In this document: piece after piece, positions 17,338 to 27,780 of the stretch
Numbering within the stretch: position 1 is the stretch's first letter
Layout of the letters: each line of letters starts with the position of its first letter
NCBI RefSeq assembly: GCF_002846365.1
Contig: NZ_PJMW01000002.1
Coordinates: 1,116,001 to 1,180,000 of the forward strand
DNA: 64,000 nucleotides
Reading direction: 5' to 3'
Source: Nocardia fluminea
GTDB lineage: Bacteria > Actinomycetota > Actinomycetes > Mycobacteriales > Mycobacteriaceae
The notes under the pieces: generated by a model
What the model was told of the DNA's origin: nothing
Seen by the model: only the letters and a program-made list of their open reading frames with translations
The model's database searches: none
Translations under genes and position numbers: made by a program

Positions 17338-17723
17338 CAGAAGCGACGATCAACTACCTTACGGTCGCCGACTTGCGAGCAATCGCCGAGGATGTGGCAG
17401 GTCCGTACGTTGTGCGCCACGCGAGCCTGCTCGCGTCAGCGGCCGCGCGCCCGGCAACCACAGTTTTCGGCACCGACGCCTACCCCGGCATCTGGCAGAA
17501 GTCCACAGCGCTCCTGCACTCGATTGCAGCCAATCGTCCACTCGTCGACGGAAACAAGCGCCTCGCGATCGCAGGCGCCATCGTTTTCCTGGCCTACAAC
17601 GGCATCGACACGACCGCCCTCGACGAAGACCTGGCCTACAACCTGATGATCGACGTCGCCAGTGGCACAGTTGTCGACGTCCCCGAGATCGCAGCCCGCC
17701 TCGCTACCGCGTTGAAGCACTGA
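17334..17723 (+). CDS. Doc/Fic-family toxin with catalytic His replaced
   Basis: 129 residues from GTG 17334, coupled to the antitoxin. Same Doc architecture as the protein at 15140-15511 (VFGTDAYPGIWQKSTAL aligns with VFGQDAYVDIWQKAAAL). The catalytic loop, however, reads NRPLVDGNKRLA, so Arg stands where the Fic/Doc His is expected while the GNKR segment is intact. The two toxins are clearly paralogous. The substitution may inactivate the toxin or alter its chemistry. A strong terminator hairpin follows. Confidence 0.85.
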   Translation: MTEATINYLTVADLRAIAEDVAGPYVVRHASLLASAAARPATTVFGTDAYPGIWQKSTALLHSIAANRPLVDGNKRLAIAGAIVFLAYNGIDTTALDEDLAYNLMIDVASGTVVDVPEIAARLATALKH

Positions 17724-17769
17724 CCCGATCCTGACTGGAACCAGCTTCCCAGAGTCGATCGAGCACACG

Positions 17770-17809
17770 ACGAGAGCCCGCCCGGCGACGCTGCCGGGCG
17801 GGCTCTCGT
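17770..17809. terminator. Strong hairpin terminator between doc and fadD19
   Basis: A 17-bp GC-rich perfect stem (17770-17786 with 17793-17809) with a 6-nt loop lies between convergent genes, likely bidirectional. Confidence 0.85.
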
Positions 17810-17821
17810 GTGGAGCGGGTA

Positions 17822-19465
17822 CTACACCGAGCCCGCCTCCGCGTGCTCGTCGGCGGGCCGCTCGTCCGTCTGCGACTTCGCCCAGCGGTAGTCCGGCTTA
17901 CCCGCGGGCGAGCGCTTGATCTCGTCGACGAACCACAGGCTGCGCGGCTGCTTGTACGACGCGATCTCCTGCGTCAGGATCGGTTTCAGATCGGCCAGCG
18001 TGGGGCGGTTCTCGCCGCGACACTGCACCACCGCGCAGACCCGCTGGCCCCAGCGCTCGTCCTCGACACCGACCACCAGCGCGTCGAAGATGTCGGGGTG
18101 CGCCTTGAGGGCGCCCTCCACCTCTTCGGGGTAGATCTTCTCGCCGCCGCTGTTGATGCTCACCGAACCACGGCCGAGCATGGTGACCGAGCCGTCCTCC
18201 TCGACGCGGGCATAGTCGCCGGGAATCGCGAACCGGACCCCGTTGAACTCCTTGAACGTCGCGGCCGACTTGACCTCGTCCTTGTAGTAGCCGAGCGGGA
18301 TGTGGCCGCTGCGCGCCAGCAGGCCGACGACGCCGGAACCCGGTTCGACCGGATTGCCTTCCTCGTCGAGTACCTGGGTGGCCGCGTCGATCTTCACCCG
18401 GGGGCCACCGGTGTGGGTGGCGCCCTTGGCGACCAGGGAGAGCCCGCCGAAACCGGTCTCCGAGGAGCCGATGGAGTCGGAGATCATCCGGTTGGGCAGC
18501 ACCTCGAGGAACTTGTCCTTGAGCGACGGCGAGAACAGCGCCGCACTGCTGGCCAGCACGTACAGGGTCGAAAGATCGTAGGGCTCACCGGTTTCCGGGT
18601 TGCCTTCGGCGAGGGCGTCGAGCATCGGACGCGCCATCGCGTCACCGGTGATGAAGATCAGGTTGATGCCGTGCTTGTCGACGGCCTGCCAGACCCCGTG
18701 CCCGCTGAACTCGGGGATCATCACGGCCTTGCCACCGCCGAACAGGCTGTGGAAGGTGGCCCACTGCGAGCCGCCGTGGATCATCGGCGGGATCGGGAAG
18801 CGCACCATCTGCGGGTTGGCCGCGCCGATCTTGGCCAGCTCCCATTCGTCCTTGGTGTACTCGCCGGTGACGAAGTTGATGCCGGCGCCGAGAACCCGCC
18901 AGACATCCTCGTGCCGCCACATCACGCCCTTGGGCAGACCGGTGGTGCCGCCGGTGTAGAGCATGTAGATGTCGTCGGGCGAGCGCTCCCCGAAGTCGCG
19001 TTCCCCCGAGGCGCCGGCCAGGGCCGCTTCGTACTCCACCGTGTCCGGGCCGGTGGGGCCGTCGGTGCCGTCATCGACGACGATCACCGTCTTCAGGGCG
19101 GGCACCTTGTCCCGCACCGCCGCCACCTTGTCGGTGTAGCGGCGCTCGTGGATCAGCGCGACCATGTCGGAGTTGTCGAAGATGTGCAGTAACTCGTTCT
19201 CGACGTAGCGGAAGTTGACGTTGATCATCACCGCCCGCGCCTTGAAGACGGCCACCATCGCTTCGACGGCCTCGACGGTGTTCCTGGAATAGATTCCGAC
19301 TTTGTCGCCGGGACGCACACCCTGTTCCAGCAGGTAGTGGGCCAATTTGTTGGCCCGCTCCTCCAGTTCGGCGTAGGTCGACTCTCGATGCTCGCCGACC
19401 AGCACGATCCGGTCGGGCATCAGGTCGACGGCATGTTCGACGAGATCGGCTATGTTGTAGCTCAC
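17822..19465 (-). CDS. fadD19: Steroid side-chain CoA ligase FadD19
   Basis: 547 residues from GTG 19465 ([14 protein letters not shown]), equal in size to M. tuberculosis FadD19. ANL-superfamily acyl-CoA synthetase: AMP-binding P-loop [16 protein letters not shown], an SSETGFGG motif, and the C-terminal [15 protein letters not shown] hinge region. FadD19 activates C26/C24 steroid carboxylates to CoA esters and is required for C24-branched sterols in Rhodococcus. The upstream frame extension crosses the KstR box at 19477-19490, so GTG 19465 is used. Divergent from echA19. Confidence 0.92.
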   Translation of the reverse strand: MSYNIADLVEHAVDLMPDRIVLVGEHRESTYAELEERANKLAHYLLEQGVRPGDKVGIYSRNTVEAVEAMVAVFKARAVMINVNFRYVENELLHIFDNSDMVALIHERRYTDKVAAVRDKVPALKTVIVVDDGTDGPTGPDTVEYEAALAGASGERDFGERSPDDIYMLYTGGTTGLPKGVMWRHEDVWRVLGAGINFVTGEYTKDEWELAKIGAANPQMVRFPIPPMIHGGSQWATFHSLFGGGKAVMIPEFSGHGVWQAVDKHGINLIFITGDAMARPMLDALAEGNPETGEPYDLSTLYVLASSAALFSPSLKDKFLEVLPNRMISDSIGSSETGFGGLSLVAKGATHTGGPRVKIDAATQVLDEEGNPVEPGSGVVGLLARSGHIPLGYYKDEVKSAATFKEFNGVRFAIPGDYARVEEDGSVTMLGRGSVSINSGGEKIYPEEVEGALKAHPDIFDALVVGVEDERWGQRVCAVVQCRGENRPTLADLKPILTQEIASYKQPRSLWFVDEIKRSPAGKPDYRWAKSQTDERPADEHAEAGSV

Positions 19466-19476
19466 AAGGACAAAAA

Positions 19477-19490
19477 TAGAACGTGTTACT
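19477..19490. promoter_or_regulatory. KstR-like operator between fadD19 and echA19
   Basis: TAGAACGTGTTACT fits the KstR consensus except for the last base. It is placed 12 bp from the fadD19 start and 36 bp from the echA19 start, so it probably controls both. Confidence 0.82.
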
Positions 19491-19526
19491 GTTTCTGACA
19501 AGACTCAACTTGTCAGGAGTACGAAA

Positions 19527-20309
19527 ATGGCCGACTGCCTGGTCGAGAAACGCGACCATGTCCTCATCGTCACCATGAACCGCCCCGAGGCGCGCAACGC
19601 CCTCTCCGCCGAGATGATGGCGATCATGCGCGACGCCTGGGACCAGGTGGACAGCGATCCCGACATCCGCGTCGCGATCCTCACCGGTGCGGGCGGGGCC
19701 TTCTGCGCGGGGATGGATCTGAAGGCGATGAGCTCGCAGCATCCGGGGGACACCGCCTCCAACGGCAGCTGGGACCCGGCCTACCTCCCCGCGCTGCTGA
19801 AGGGTCGGCGACTGTCGAAGCCGCTGATCGCGGCGGTCGAGGGCCCTGCCATCGCCGGTGGTACCGAGATCCTGCAGGGCACCGACCTGCGCGTGGCGGG
19901 GGAAAGCGCCAAGTTCGGCGTCTCCGAGGCGCGGTGGGGCCTGTTCCCGCTGGGTGGTTCCGCGGTGCGGCTGGCCCGGCAGATCCCGTACACGGTGGCC
20001 GCTGATCTGCTGCTGACCGGTCGGCACATCACCGCTGCCGAGGCCAAGGAGATCGGCCTGATCGGCCATGTGGTCCCCGACGGAACCGCCCTCGACAAGG
20101 CCTTGGCGCTGGCAGGCCAGATCGCCGACAACGGCCCGCTCGCCGTCCAGGCGATGCTGCGCACCCTGCGCGAAACCGAGGCCATGCCGGAGAACGAGGC
20201 ATTCCCCATCGAGGCGAAGATCGGCATCGAGGTGTTCAGATCAGCCGACGCCAAGGAAGGCCCGCGAGCCTTCGCCGAGAAGCGCAAGCCGAACTTCACC
20301 GGCACCTGA
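19527..20309 (+). CDS. echA19: Enoyl-CoA hydratase EchA19
   Basis: 260 residues. Crotonase fold with the oxyanion-hole segments [11 protein letters not shown] (about 63-73) and [19 protein letters not shown] (about 108-126). It corresponds to Rv3516, an enoyl-CoA hydratase acting on steroid side-chain enoyl-CoA esters. ATG 19527 follows an AGGAG site. Divergent from fadD19 with a shared KstR box, and followed by a hairpin terminator at 20338-20377. Confidence 0.92.
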   Translation: MADCLVEKRDHVLIVTMNRPEARNALSAEMMAIMRDAWDQVDSDPDIRVAILTGAGGAFCAGMDLKAMSSQHPGDTASNGSWDPAYLPALLKGRRLSKPLIAAVEGPAIAGGTEILQGTDLRVAGESAKFGVSEARWGLFPLGGSAVRLARQIPYTVAADLLLTGRHITAAEAKEIGLIGHVVPDGTALDKALALAGQIADNGPLAVQAMLRTLRETEAMPENEAFPIEAKIGIEVFRSADAKEGPRAFAEKRKPNFTGT

Positions 20310-20337
20310 TCCGCCGTAACCGCACTCCCACCCCCGC

Positions 20338-20377
20338 ACGACGCGGCCCCTGCGGGGGCCGCGCTCGCTCGCGTCGT
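20338..20377. terminator. Hairpin between echA19 and VOC gene
   Basis: A GC-rich 9-bp stem (20342-20350 with 20355-20363, TGCG loop) is nested in a second pairing (ACGACGCG with CGCGTCGT at 20338-20345 and 20370-20377). It lies between convergent genes. There is no T-run. Confidence 0.65.
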
Positions 20378-20793
20378 TACGCTCCCGGGTAGTCCATGAA
20401 GAACGGCTCCCACTGGTGGCCATCCGGGTCGATGAACGTCCGGCCGTGCATCCCGACCTGAGCCTCCTGCGCCTTCTTGTCGTCGTTCACCTCTTCGGTG
20501 GCGCCCGCCGCCACAGCCGCATCGGTGAGCGCATCGACCTCCGCCGCACTGCCGAGCGACAACGCGTACGCAGCACCGATGGCACCGCCGGTATCAGCGA
20601 TCGGGCGCTTGCTGAACGTGGTGAAGAAGTCCTTGGTCAGCAGCATCAGGCAGATGTTGTCGTCGACGACGATGCAGGCCGCGTTCTGATCGGTGAAGTC
20701 CTCGTTGACCTTCCAGCCGAGCGCCTCGTAGAAGCCCTTGGAGCGGTCGAGGTCGGCGACGGGGAGGTTGATGAAGATCATCTTGGTGCTCAT
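20377..20793 (-). CDS. VOC-family (glyoxalase/PhnB-like) protein
   Basis: 138 residues from ATG 20793 (MSTKMIFINLPVADLDRSKGFYEALGW). The vicinal-oxygen-chelate fold is seen in the N-terminal VADLDRSKGFYEALGWKV and the C-terminal FIDPDGHQWEPFFMD. Such single-domain VOC proteins are often of unknown substrate. It is divergent from a SigG-like sigma factor with 149 bp between starts, a pairing that suggests the sigma factor may control it. No KstR box; unlikely to be a sterol gene. Confidence 0.8.
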   Translation of the reverse strand: MSTKMIFINLPVADLDRSKGFYEALGWKVNEDFTDQNAACIVVDDNICLMLLTKDFFTTFSKRPIADTGGAIGAAYALSLGSAAEVDALTDAAVAAGATEEVNDDKKAQEAQVGMHGRTFIDPDGHQWEPFFMDYPGA

Positions 20794-20942
20794 GGGATCA
20801 GCCTTTCGGGGCGTCGTTGCGGTCTCGAACATGTAGACGTGGCGGTCGTCGCGGATTCATCGCATCGGCGCGAACTTCGCGAAATCACGGCAGTCCGTTT
20901 TCGCCTCTGTCGGCTGTCGGACCCCTGTGGCATCGTGAAACT

Positions 20943-21941
20943 ATGAGCGACGCCACAACCGCCACCACCGGCCCTGATCCCGCTGTACTCGCCGAATTCG
21001 AGACGCATCGGCGCGAGTTGTGCGCGTATGCCTACCGCATGCTCGGCTCCTCCTTCGAGGCCGAGGACGCGGTACAGGAGACCTTCACCCGCGCCTGGCG
21101 CTCCTACGATTCCTTCGAGGGCCGCGCGAGTCTGCGTTCGTGGCTCTACAAGATCGCCACCAATATCTGTCTGGACATGCTCGACCGTCCACAGAGCCGC
21201 GCCAGACCGATGGATCTCAACGGGCCGGGCAGGCCGGATTCACCGCTGCCGATGCCCCAGCCCGATTACGTATGGATCGAGCCGATCCCGAACGCGCTGG
21301 CCTTCGGCGCCGACCCTGCCGACCACGCCTCCACCAAGGACACGCTGCGCCTGGCTTTCGTCGCGGCCTGCCAGCACCTGCCCGCCACCCAGCGCGCGAT
21401 CCTGATCATGCGCGAAGTGCTGCGCTTCTCCGCGGGTGAGACCGCCGAGGCGCTGATGATGTCGCCCGCGTCGGTGAACAGCGCGCTACAGCGGGCCAGG
21501 GCCACCATGTCGAAGGTGCAGCCGACGGTGGCCGACAGTTTCGACGAGACCGATCCGGATCAGCGCAAACTGATCGACGATTTCGTCAAGGCGTTCGAGG
21601 CCTACGACATGGACGCGCTCACCACCCTGCTCAAAGCCGATGTGGCGCTGTCGATGCCGCCGTTCGATCTGTGGATCTCGGGCCCGGAGAACGTGGCCGC
21701 GTTCATGCTCAGCACGGGCAGCGCGTGCCGCGATTCGCGGATGGTGCCGCTGGGCGGGGCCAACGGTTCGCCCGCCTTCGGCCACTACAAGCCCGGCGAC
21801 GAGCCCGGCGTCTGGGTGCCGTGGTCGATCACGGTGCTCGAACTCGAGGGCGACACCATCGCCGGCCTCAACTTCTTCCTCGACACCCAGCGCCTGTTCC
21901 CGCTCTTCGGGCTCGCGCCGGAGTGGCGCGAGCCCGTCTGA
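20943..21941 (+). CDS. sigG: ECF sigma factor, SigG-like, with SnoaL domain
   Basis: 332 residues from ATG 20943. Sigma-70 region 2 covers about 20-90 (AYRMLGSSFEAEDAVQETFTRAWRS), region 4 about 128-190 (LPATQRAILIMREVLRFSAGETAEALMMSPASVNSALQRAR), and a SnoaL/NTF2-like domain about 205-325. That C-terminal extension is typical of SigG/SigJ-type ECF factors, in which it tunes activity instead of a separate anti-sigma factor. Its target promoter is unknown. It sits between echA19 and an acyl-CoA synthetase gene but has no KstR site. The name SigG is by family resemblance. Confidence 0.82.
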   Translation: MSDATTATTGPDPAVLAEFETHRRELCAYAYRMLGSSFEAEDAVQETFTRAWRSYDSFEGRASLRSWLYKIATNICLDMLDRPQSRARPMDLNGPGRPDSPLPMPQPDYVWIEPIPNALAFGADPADHASTKDTLRLAFVAACQHLPATQRAILIMREVLRFSAGETAEALMMSPASVNSALQRARATMSKVQPTVADSFDETDPDQRKLIDDFVKAFEAYDMDALTTLLKADVALSMPPFDLWISGPENVAAFMLSTGSACRDSRMVPLGGANGSPAFGHYKPGDEPGVWVPWSITVLELEGDTIAGLNFFLDTQRLFPLFGLAPEWREPV

Positions 21942-21954
21942 GCGGGAACGGTTT

Positions 21955-23487
21955 TCACAGCAGGCGACGCTTGTACAGCTTCCCGTTGGGGTCGCGGGGC
22001 AGCTCCGCGCGGTATTCCACCGAGCGGGGCAGCTTGTACTTCGCGAGCTGACTCGCGGCGAATTCGAGGATGTCGGCGGTGAGTTCGTCGCTGCCCTCGG
22101 TGCCCTCCACCGGCTGCACGAATGCCTTCACCTGCTGACCCCAATCCGGGTCGGGCACACCGAGAACCGCCACATCGGCGATCTTCGGGTGGCTCATCAG
22201 CACACCCTCGATCTCGGCCGGGTAGATGTTCACCCCGCCCGACAGGATCAGGTCCGAGCGCCGATCGCAGAGGAACAGGTAGCCGTCCTCGTCGAAGTAG
22301 CCGATGTCGCCGACGGTGAACATCTCACCGACGCGCGACTCCTCGGTCTTCTCCTTGGCCTTGTGGTACTCGAAGCTCGAGGCCCCCATCTTCATGTAGA
22401 TCAGGCCCTCCTTGCCCGCGGGCAGTTCGGTGCCGTCCTGTTCGTCGAGCACCTTCACCACCGACCACGGCCACGCCTTGCCCACCGAGCCCGGCTTCTC
22501 CAGCCATTCGGCGCCGCTGATCACGGTGCCGCCGCCTTCGGTCGCGGCGTAGTACTCGGTGACGACCGGTCCCCACCACTCGAGCATGCGCCGCTTGGTA
22601 TCGGGCGGGCACGGCGCCGCACCGTGGATCATGCTGCGCAACGACGACATGTCGTAGCGGGCGCGTACTTCCTCGGGCAGGGCGAGCAGCCGGTTGAACT
22701 GCGTGGGCACCATGTGACTGTGGGTGACCTTGTACTTCTCGATCAGCGCGAGCATGCCCTCGGCGTCCCAGCGATCCATCAGCACGAGTTTGTGCCCCAT
22801 CTGGATCGAGATCGTCGAATTGTTCAGCACTGCCGTGTGATAGAGCGGCGAGCCGCAGATGTGCACGTGATCGTCGTAGGGACCGAGGCCGAACAGGCTG
22901 AAGTAGGCCTGGTTCGCGGCGGGAACGACGTCGGGGTCCGCGCCGGTCAGCGGGCGGCGAACACCCTTGGGCCGACCGGTGGTGCCCGAGGTGTAGAGCA
23001 TCGGCGCGCCGATAGACCGTTCGTCCGGACGACCGGTGTCGGCGGCGCCGAGCCACGACATCGGCCGGAAGCCGGGGATGGTGCCCGCCGAGAACCGGGT
23101 GTCGGCGGAGAGTTCCGCGAGGTCGGCGGCCTCGGCCGCGGTGTCGGCGAACCGCTCGCTGGCCAGGAACGCCGAGGCCTCGCTGTCGCCGAGGATGTAG
23201 GCGATCTCCGGCGCGGTGAGGTGCCAGTTCACCGCGACGATGTAGAAACCGGACTGGTAGGCGGCGAAGTAGGCGGCGATCGCCTCGACTCCGTTGTGCA
23301 GCATGCTGACCACCACGTCGCCGGTGCGCAATCCGATGCCGCGTAGCCCGTTGGCGTACCGGTTGGCGAGGGTGGCCAATTCCCGATAGCTGACTTCTCT
23401 ACCGTCAGGGTCGACGAGGGCGATCCGTTCGGGATCGGCCTCGGCGATATTCCACAGTCCGAGGACTTCTGTTGTCTGCTGGCTCAC
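21955..23487 (-). CDS. Acyl-CoA synthetase (FadD type) under KstR box
   Basis: 510 residues from GTG 23487 ([16 protein letters not shown]). ANL-superfamily ligase with P-loop [17 protein letters not shown], a YAATEGGG motif, the [19 protein letters not shown] hinge and a terminal Lys in [11 protein letters not shown]. It does not look like FadD17, the M. tuberculosis ligase of the same regulon, and FadD19 is already present. It may therefore be an additional carboxylate-CoA ligase for sterol side chains or C-ring/propionyl intermediates. A perfect KstR palindrome (23498-23511) immediately upstream gives it its own promoter even though the LLM gene upstream reads the same way. Confidence 0.85.
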   Translation of the reverse strand: MSQQTTEVLGLWNIAEADPERIALVDPDGREVSYRELATLANRYANGLRGIGLRTGDVVVSMLHNGVEAIAAYFAAYQSGFYIVAVNWHLTAPEIAYILGDSEASAFLASERFADTAAEAADLAELSADTRFSAGTIPGFRPMSWLGAADTGRPDERSIGAPMLYTSGTTGRPKGVRRPLTGADPDVVPAANQAYFSLFGLGPYDDHVHICGSPLYHTAVLNNSTISIQMGHKLVLMDRWDAEGMLALIEKYKVTHSHMVPTQFNRLLALPEEVRARYDMSSLRSMIHGAAPCPPDTKRRMLEWWGPVVTEYYAATEGGGTVISGAEWLEKPGSVGKAWPWSVVKVLDEQDGTELPAGKEGLIYMKMGASSFEYHKAKEKTEESRVGEMFTVGDIGYFDEDGYLFLCDRRSDLILSGGVNIYPAEIEGVLMSHPKIADVAVLGVPDPDWGQQVKAFVQPVEGTEGSDELTADILEFAASQLAKYKLPRSVEYRAELPRDPNGKLYKRRLL

Positions 23488-23497
23488 CCCTCGAATT

Positions 23498-23511
23498 TAG
23501 AACGTGTTCTA
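23498..23511. promoter_or_regulatory. KstR operator upstream of the fadD at 21955
   Basis: TAGAACGTGTTCTA is a perfect palindrome and an exact consensus match. Its first bases fall just upstream of the fadD GTG and its last three are the stop codon (complement) of the LLM gene at 23509. Confidence 0.88.
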
Positions 23512-24546
23512 CATGGTGACAAGGGGTTGGAGCCGACGCATTTGTTCGGCATCCGACACCGAGATCAGCATCAACGTCACGCCCGCGTCCTCCCATTCCT
23601 TCAACCGGGAGCGGACGTGGGCCTCGTCGCCGAAGATCGCGGTGTCGGTGATCAACTCGTCGGGCACCGCCGCCGCGGCCTCGGCCTTGCGCCCCGCCTG
23701 GAACAGCGCGGAGATCTCGTCGACCTCCGCGCCGTAGCCCATCCGCTTGTACACCTGAGCGTGGAAGTTCAGCTCCGGCGCACCCATGCCGCCGATGTAG
23801 AGCGCGCTCACCCAGCGCATCCGCTCGATCTCCGCCGCCGGATCGTCGGTGATCACCACCTGGGCGCTGGCCGCGATCTCGAAATCCGCGCGCGAACGGC
23901 GTGCGCCCGGCCGCGCGAAGCCCTCGTCGAGCCACTCGTTGTACATCCCGGCCAGCCGGGGTGCGTAGTAGATCGCCAGCCAGCCGTCGGCGATCTCAGC
24001 GGTCTGCGCGACGTTCTTGGGACCCTCCGCACCCAGCCAGATCGGCAGATCAGCGCGCAGCGGATGCACGATCGGCTTGAGCGGTTTGCCGAGCCCGGTC
24101 GCGCCGGGGCCCGTGTAGGGCAGGCCGTAGTGCTTGCCCTCCGAGGTCACCGGCGCCTCGCGGGCCAGCACCTTGCGCACGATGTCGACGTACTCGCGCG
24201 TGCGCCGCAACGGCTGCGCGAACGGCTGCCCGTACCAGCCCTCCACCACCTGCGGACCCGAGACGCCGAGGCCGAGAATTGCCCGTCCGCCACTGAGGTG
24301 ATCGAGCGTGAGCGCGTGCATCGCCGCCGCCGCGGGGGTGCGGGCCGACATCTGCGCGACCGAGGTGCCCAGCCGCACGCGCTGGGTGGACGACCCCCAC
24401 CAGGCCAGTGGGGTGAAGGCGTCCGAGCCCCAGGACTCGGCCGCGAACACCGCGTCGAAGCCGGTTTCCTCGGCTGCGATCACCAGCTCGCCCGCGTTGG
24501 CGGGCGGCTGCGCACCCCAGTATCCGAGTTGCAGTCCGAATTTCAT
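23509..24546 (-). CDS. LLM-class F420-dependent oxidoreductase
   Basis: 345 residues. Luciferase-like monooxygenase fold of the F420-using branch: N-terminal MKFGLQLGYWGAQ, a TLDHLSGGRAILGLGVSGPQVVEGWYG core and a LPIWLGAEGPKNVAQTAEIADGW segment. It resembles Rv3520c, which lies in the same KstR cluster. The substrate is unknown; a redox step on a sterol side-chain or ring ketone is plausible. A KstR-like box lies between it and the divergent DUF35/ltp4/ltp3 operon. Confidence 0.85.
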   Translation of the reverse strand: MKFGLQLGYWGAQPPANAGELVIAAEETGFDAVFAAESWGSDAFTPLAWWGSSTQRVRLGTSVAQMSARTPAAAAMHALTLDHLSGGRAILGLGVSGPQVVEGWYGQPFAQPLRRTREYVDIVRKVLAREAPVTSEGKHYGLPYTGPGATGLGKPLKPIVHPLRADLPIWLGAEGPKNVAQTAEIADGWLAIYYAPRLAGMYNEWLDEGFARPGARRSRADFEIAASAQVVITDDPAAEIERMRWVSALYIGGMGAPELNFHAQVYKRMGYGAEVDEISALFQAGRKAEAAAAVPDELITDTAIFGDEAHVRSRLKEWEDAGVTLMLISVSDAEQMRRLQPLVTM

Positions 24547-24583
24547 GATCGGCGCCCTTTCGGCGAATCCTTGCGAGCAGAAT

Positions 24584-24597
24584 AAGAACCTGTTCTA
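24584..24597. promoter_or_regulatory. KstR-like operator between LLM gene and DUF35-ltp operon
   Basis: AAGAACCTGTTCTA matches the KstR consensus at all but the first base. It is nine bases from the GTG of the DUF35 gene and about 38 bp from the LLM start, so it can control both directions. Confidence 0.82.
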
Positions 24598-24606
24598 CTC
24601 GATATC

Positions 24607-25572
24607 GTGACCCAGGGGAATACCGCAGTGGAAGTATTGAGTGCACCCCTGAGGGTGCGATTCGACTACACCAGGTCCGTCGGACCCATCATCGGCGCTT
24701 TTCTGACCGGACTGCGCGAACGCCGGATACTCGGCGCGCGCGGCAGCGACGGGCGAATACTCGTGCCACCGCCCGAATACGATCCACACACCAGCGCGCC
24801 GCTGGCCGACCTGGTCGAGGTCGCGGCGACCGGCACCGTCACGTCCTGGACGTGGGTGTCGGAACCATTGCCCGGCCAGCCCTTCGACCGCCCGTTCGCC
24901 TGGGCGCTGATTCAGCTCGACGGCGCCGACACGGCGTTGCTGCACGCTCTCGACGTGACCGACCCCGGACAACTCAGCACCGGAATGCGGGTCAGTGCCC
25001 GCTGGGCCGACGAGCGCACCGGCCGCGTCCAGGACATCGCCTGCTTCGAACCCGGCGAGCACACCAGCCCCGCCGACTACTCCGAACAGACACCGATCAC
25101 CATCCTGACCACCCCCGTCGACCTCGACTACAAGCACACGGCCTCGCCCCAGGAGAGCGTCTACCTGCGCGGACTGGCCGAAGGCAAGCTCATCGGCGGC
25201 CGCTCCGAAGCGGGCGGGCGGGTGTATTTCCCGCCGCGCGGCGCCAACCCCACCGACGGCAGACCCACCGACGACCTGGTCGAGCTGCCCGACAAGGGCA
25301 CGGTGACCACCTTCTGCATCGTGAACGTGCCGTTCCTCGGCCAGCGGATCAAGCCGCCCTACGTGGCCGCCTACGTGCTCCTCGACGGCGCCGACATCCC
25401 GGTTCTGCACCTGATCCTGGGCTGCGAGGCCGACGAGGTGCGGATGGGCATGCAGGTCGAGGCGGTATGGAAGCCCCGCGAGGAGTGGGGCCACACGTTG
25501 GCCAATATCGACCACTTCCGGCCCACCGGGGAGCCCGACGCTCCGTACGAGTCCTACCAGCACCACCTCTAG
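24607..25572 (+). CDS. Double DUF35/OB-fold protein (partner of Ltp4/Ltp3)
   Basis: 321 residues from GTG 24607, in two similar halves. Each has an N-terminal helix (FLTGLRERRILGARG and YLRGLAEGKLIGGRS), a short linker and an OB-like domain (GTVTSWTWV and GTVTTFCIVN). It matches Rv3521. DUF35 domains normally carry two CxxC pairs as a zinc ribbon, but neither half shows them. In ChsH2-Ltp2 the DUF35 domain is needed for the aldolase partner, and the order DUF35-ltp4-ltp3 here suggests it supports those two. 10 bp separate it from ltp4. Confidence 0.86.
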   Translation: MTQGNTAVEVLSAPLRVRFDYTRSVGPIIGAFLTGLRERRILGARGSDGRILVPPPEYDPHTSAPLADLVEVAATGTVTSWTWVSEPLPGQPFDRPFAWALIQLDGADTALLHALDVTDPGQLSTGMRVSARWADERTGRVQDIACFEPGEHTSPADYSEQTPITILTTPVDLDYKHTASPQESVYLRGLAEGKLIGGRSEAGGRVYFPPRGANPTDGRPTDDLVELPDKGTVTTFCIVNVPFLGQRIKPPYVAAYVLLDGADIPVLHLILGCEADEVRMGMQVEAVWKPREEWGHTLANIDHFRPTGEPDAPYESYQHHL

Positions 25573-25582
25573 AGAGGCGACG

Positions 25583-26610
25583 TTGACCACATCAGCATCC
25601 TCCGGCAGCGACGCGAGCCTGCCCGAGATCGCGGTGGTGGGCTTCGCCCACGCACCCCACGTACCCGAAACCCACGGCACCACCAACGGCGTCGAGATGC
25701 TCGTGCCGTGCTTCCAGCAGCTCTACGCCGAGCTCGGCATCACCAAGTCCGATATCGACTTCTGGTGCTCGGGGTCCTCCGACTTCCTCGCCGGACGCGC
25801 GTTCTCGTTCATCTCGGCGATCGACGCCATCGGCGCCGTCCCGCCGATCAACGAGTCGCACGTGGAGATGGACGCCGCATGGGCCCTCTACGAAGCGTGG
25901 GTGAAACTGCGTTCCGGACAGGCGCAGACCGCACTCGTGTACGGCTTCGGCAAGTCGTCGGCCGGCACCTTGCGTCAGGTGCTGACCATGCAGCTCGACC
26001 CCTACCTGGTCGCGCCGCTGTGGCCCGACGCGGTCTCGATCGCGGGTCTACAGGCGCGGGCCGGTCTGGATTCCGGCCGGTGGACCGAGCAGGACATGGC
26101 GGCGGTCGCGGGCGGTGACCTCGGCGCACCCTATGTGGCCGATCCGCTGCGCGCCCACGACATCGCGCCGATCACCGACGGCGCGGCCGCGATCGTGCTC
26201 GCGGTCGGCGATCGCGCGCGCGAGCTCTGCGAGCGACCCGCGTGGATCACCGGAATCGCGCACAACATCGACGCCCAGGCACTGGGCGGGCGCGATCTGA
26301 CCCGCTCCCCCTCCACCACCAAGGCGGCCGCGGTGGCGACCGGCGGCAACACCAGCTTCGACATCGCCGAGCTGCACGCGCCGTTCAGCCACCAGCAGCT
26401 GATTCTGGCGGAAGCGATCGGGCTGTCCGCGGACACCCGCATCAACCCCTCCGGTGGCGCGCTCGCCGCCAACCCGATGTTCGCGGCGGGTCTCGAACGA
26501 ATCGGCAGCGCCGCCCAAGCCATCATGTCCGGCACCGCGAATCGGACACTCGCTCATGCGACCAGCGGCCCTGCGCTGCAACAGAATCTGGTCGCCGTCA
26601 TGGAGGTCAA

Positions 26611-26614
<4 letters not shown>
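25583..26614 (+). CDS. ltp4: Ltp4, thiolase-like SCP-x aldolase
   Basis: 343 residues from TTG 25583 (MTTSASSGSDASLPEIAVVGFAHAPHV). Thiolase superfamily, lipid-transfer/SCPx thiolase subtype. The usual nucleophilic Cys region reads NESHVEMDAAWAL, with no Cys, and the C-terminal motif is NPSGGALAANPMFAAGLERI. Loss of the Cys fits aldol-lyase chemistry instead of thiolysis. Ltp3 and Ltp4 are reported to be required for degrading C24-branched sterol side chains in Rhodococcus. The ltp4 stop overlaps the ltp3 GTG by four bases (GTGA). Confidence 0.87.

Positions 26615-27776
<1,162 letters not shown>

Positions 27777-27780
<4 letters not shown>

Noticed and set aside
21955..23487. Naming the ligand FadD17
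   Set aside because: Its motifs and N-terminus do not resemble M. tuberculosis FadD17 as I remember it; only the regulon is shared.
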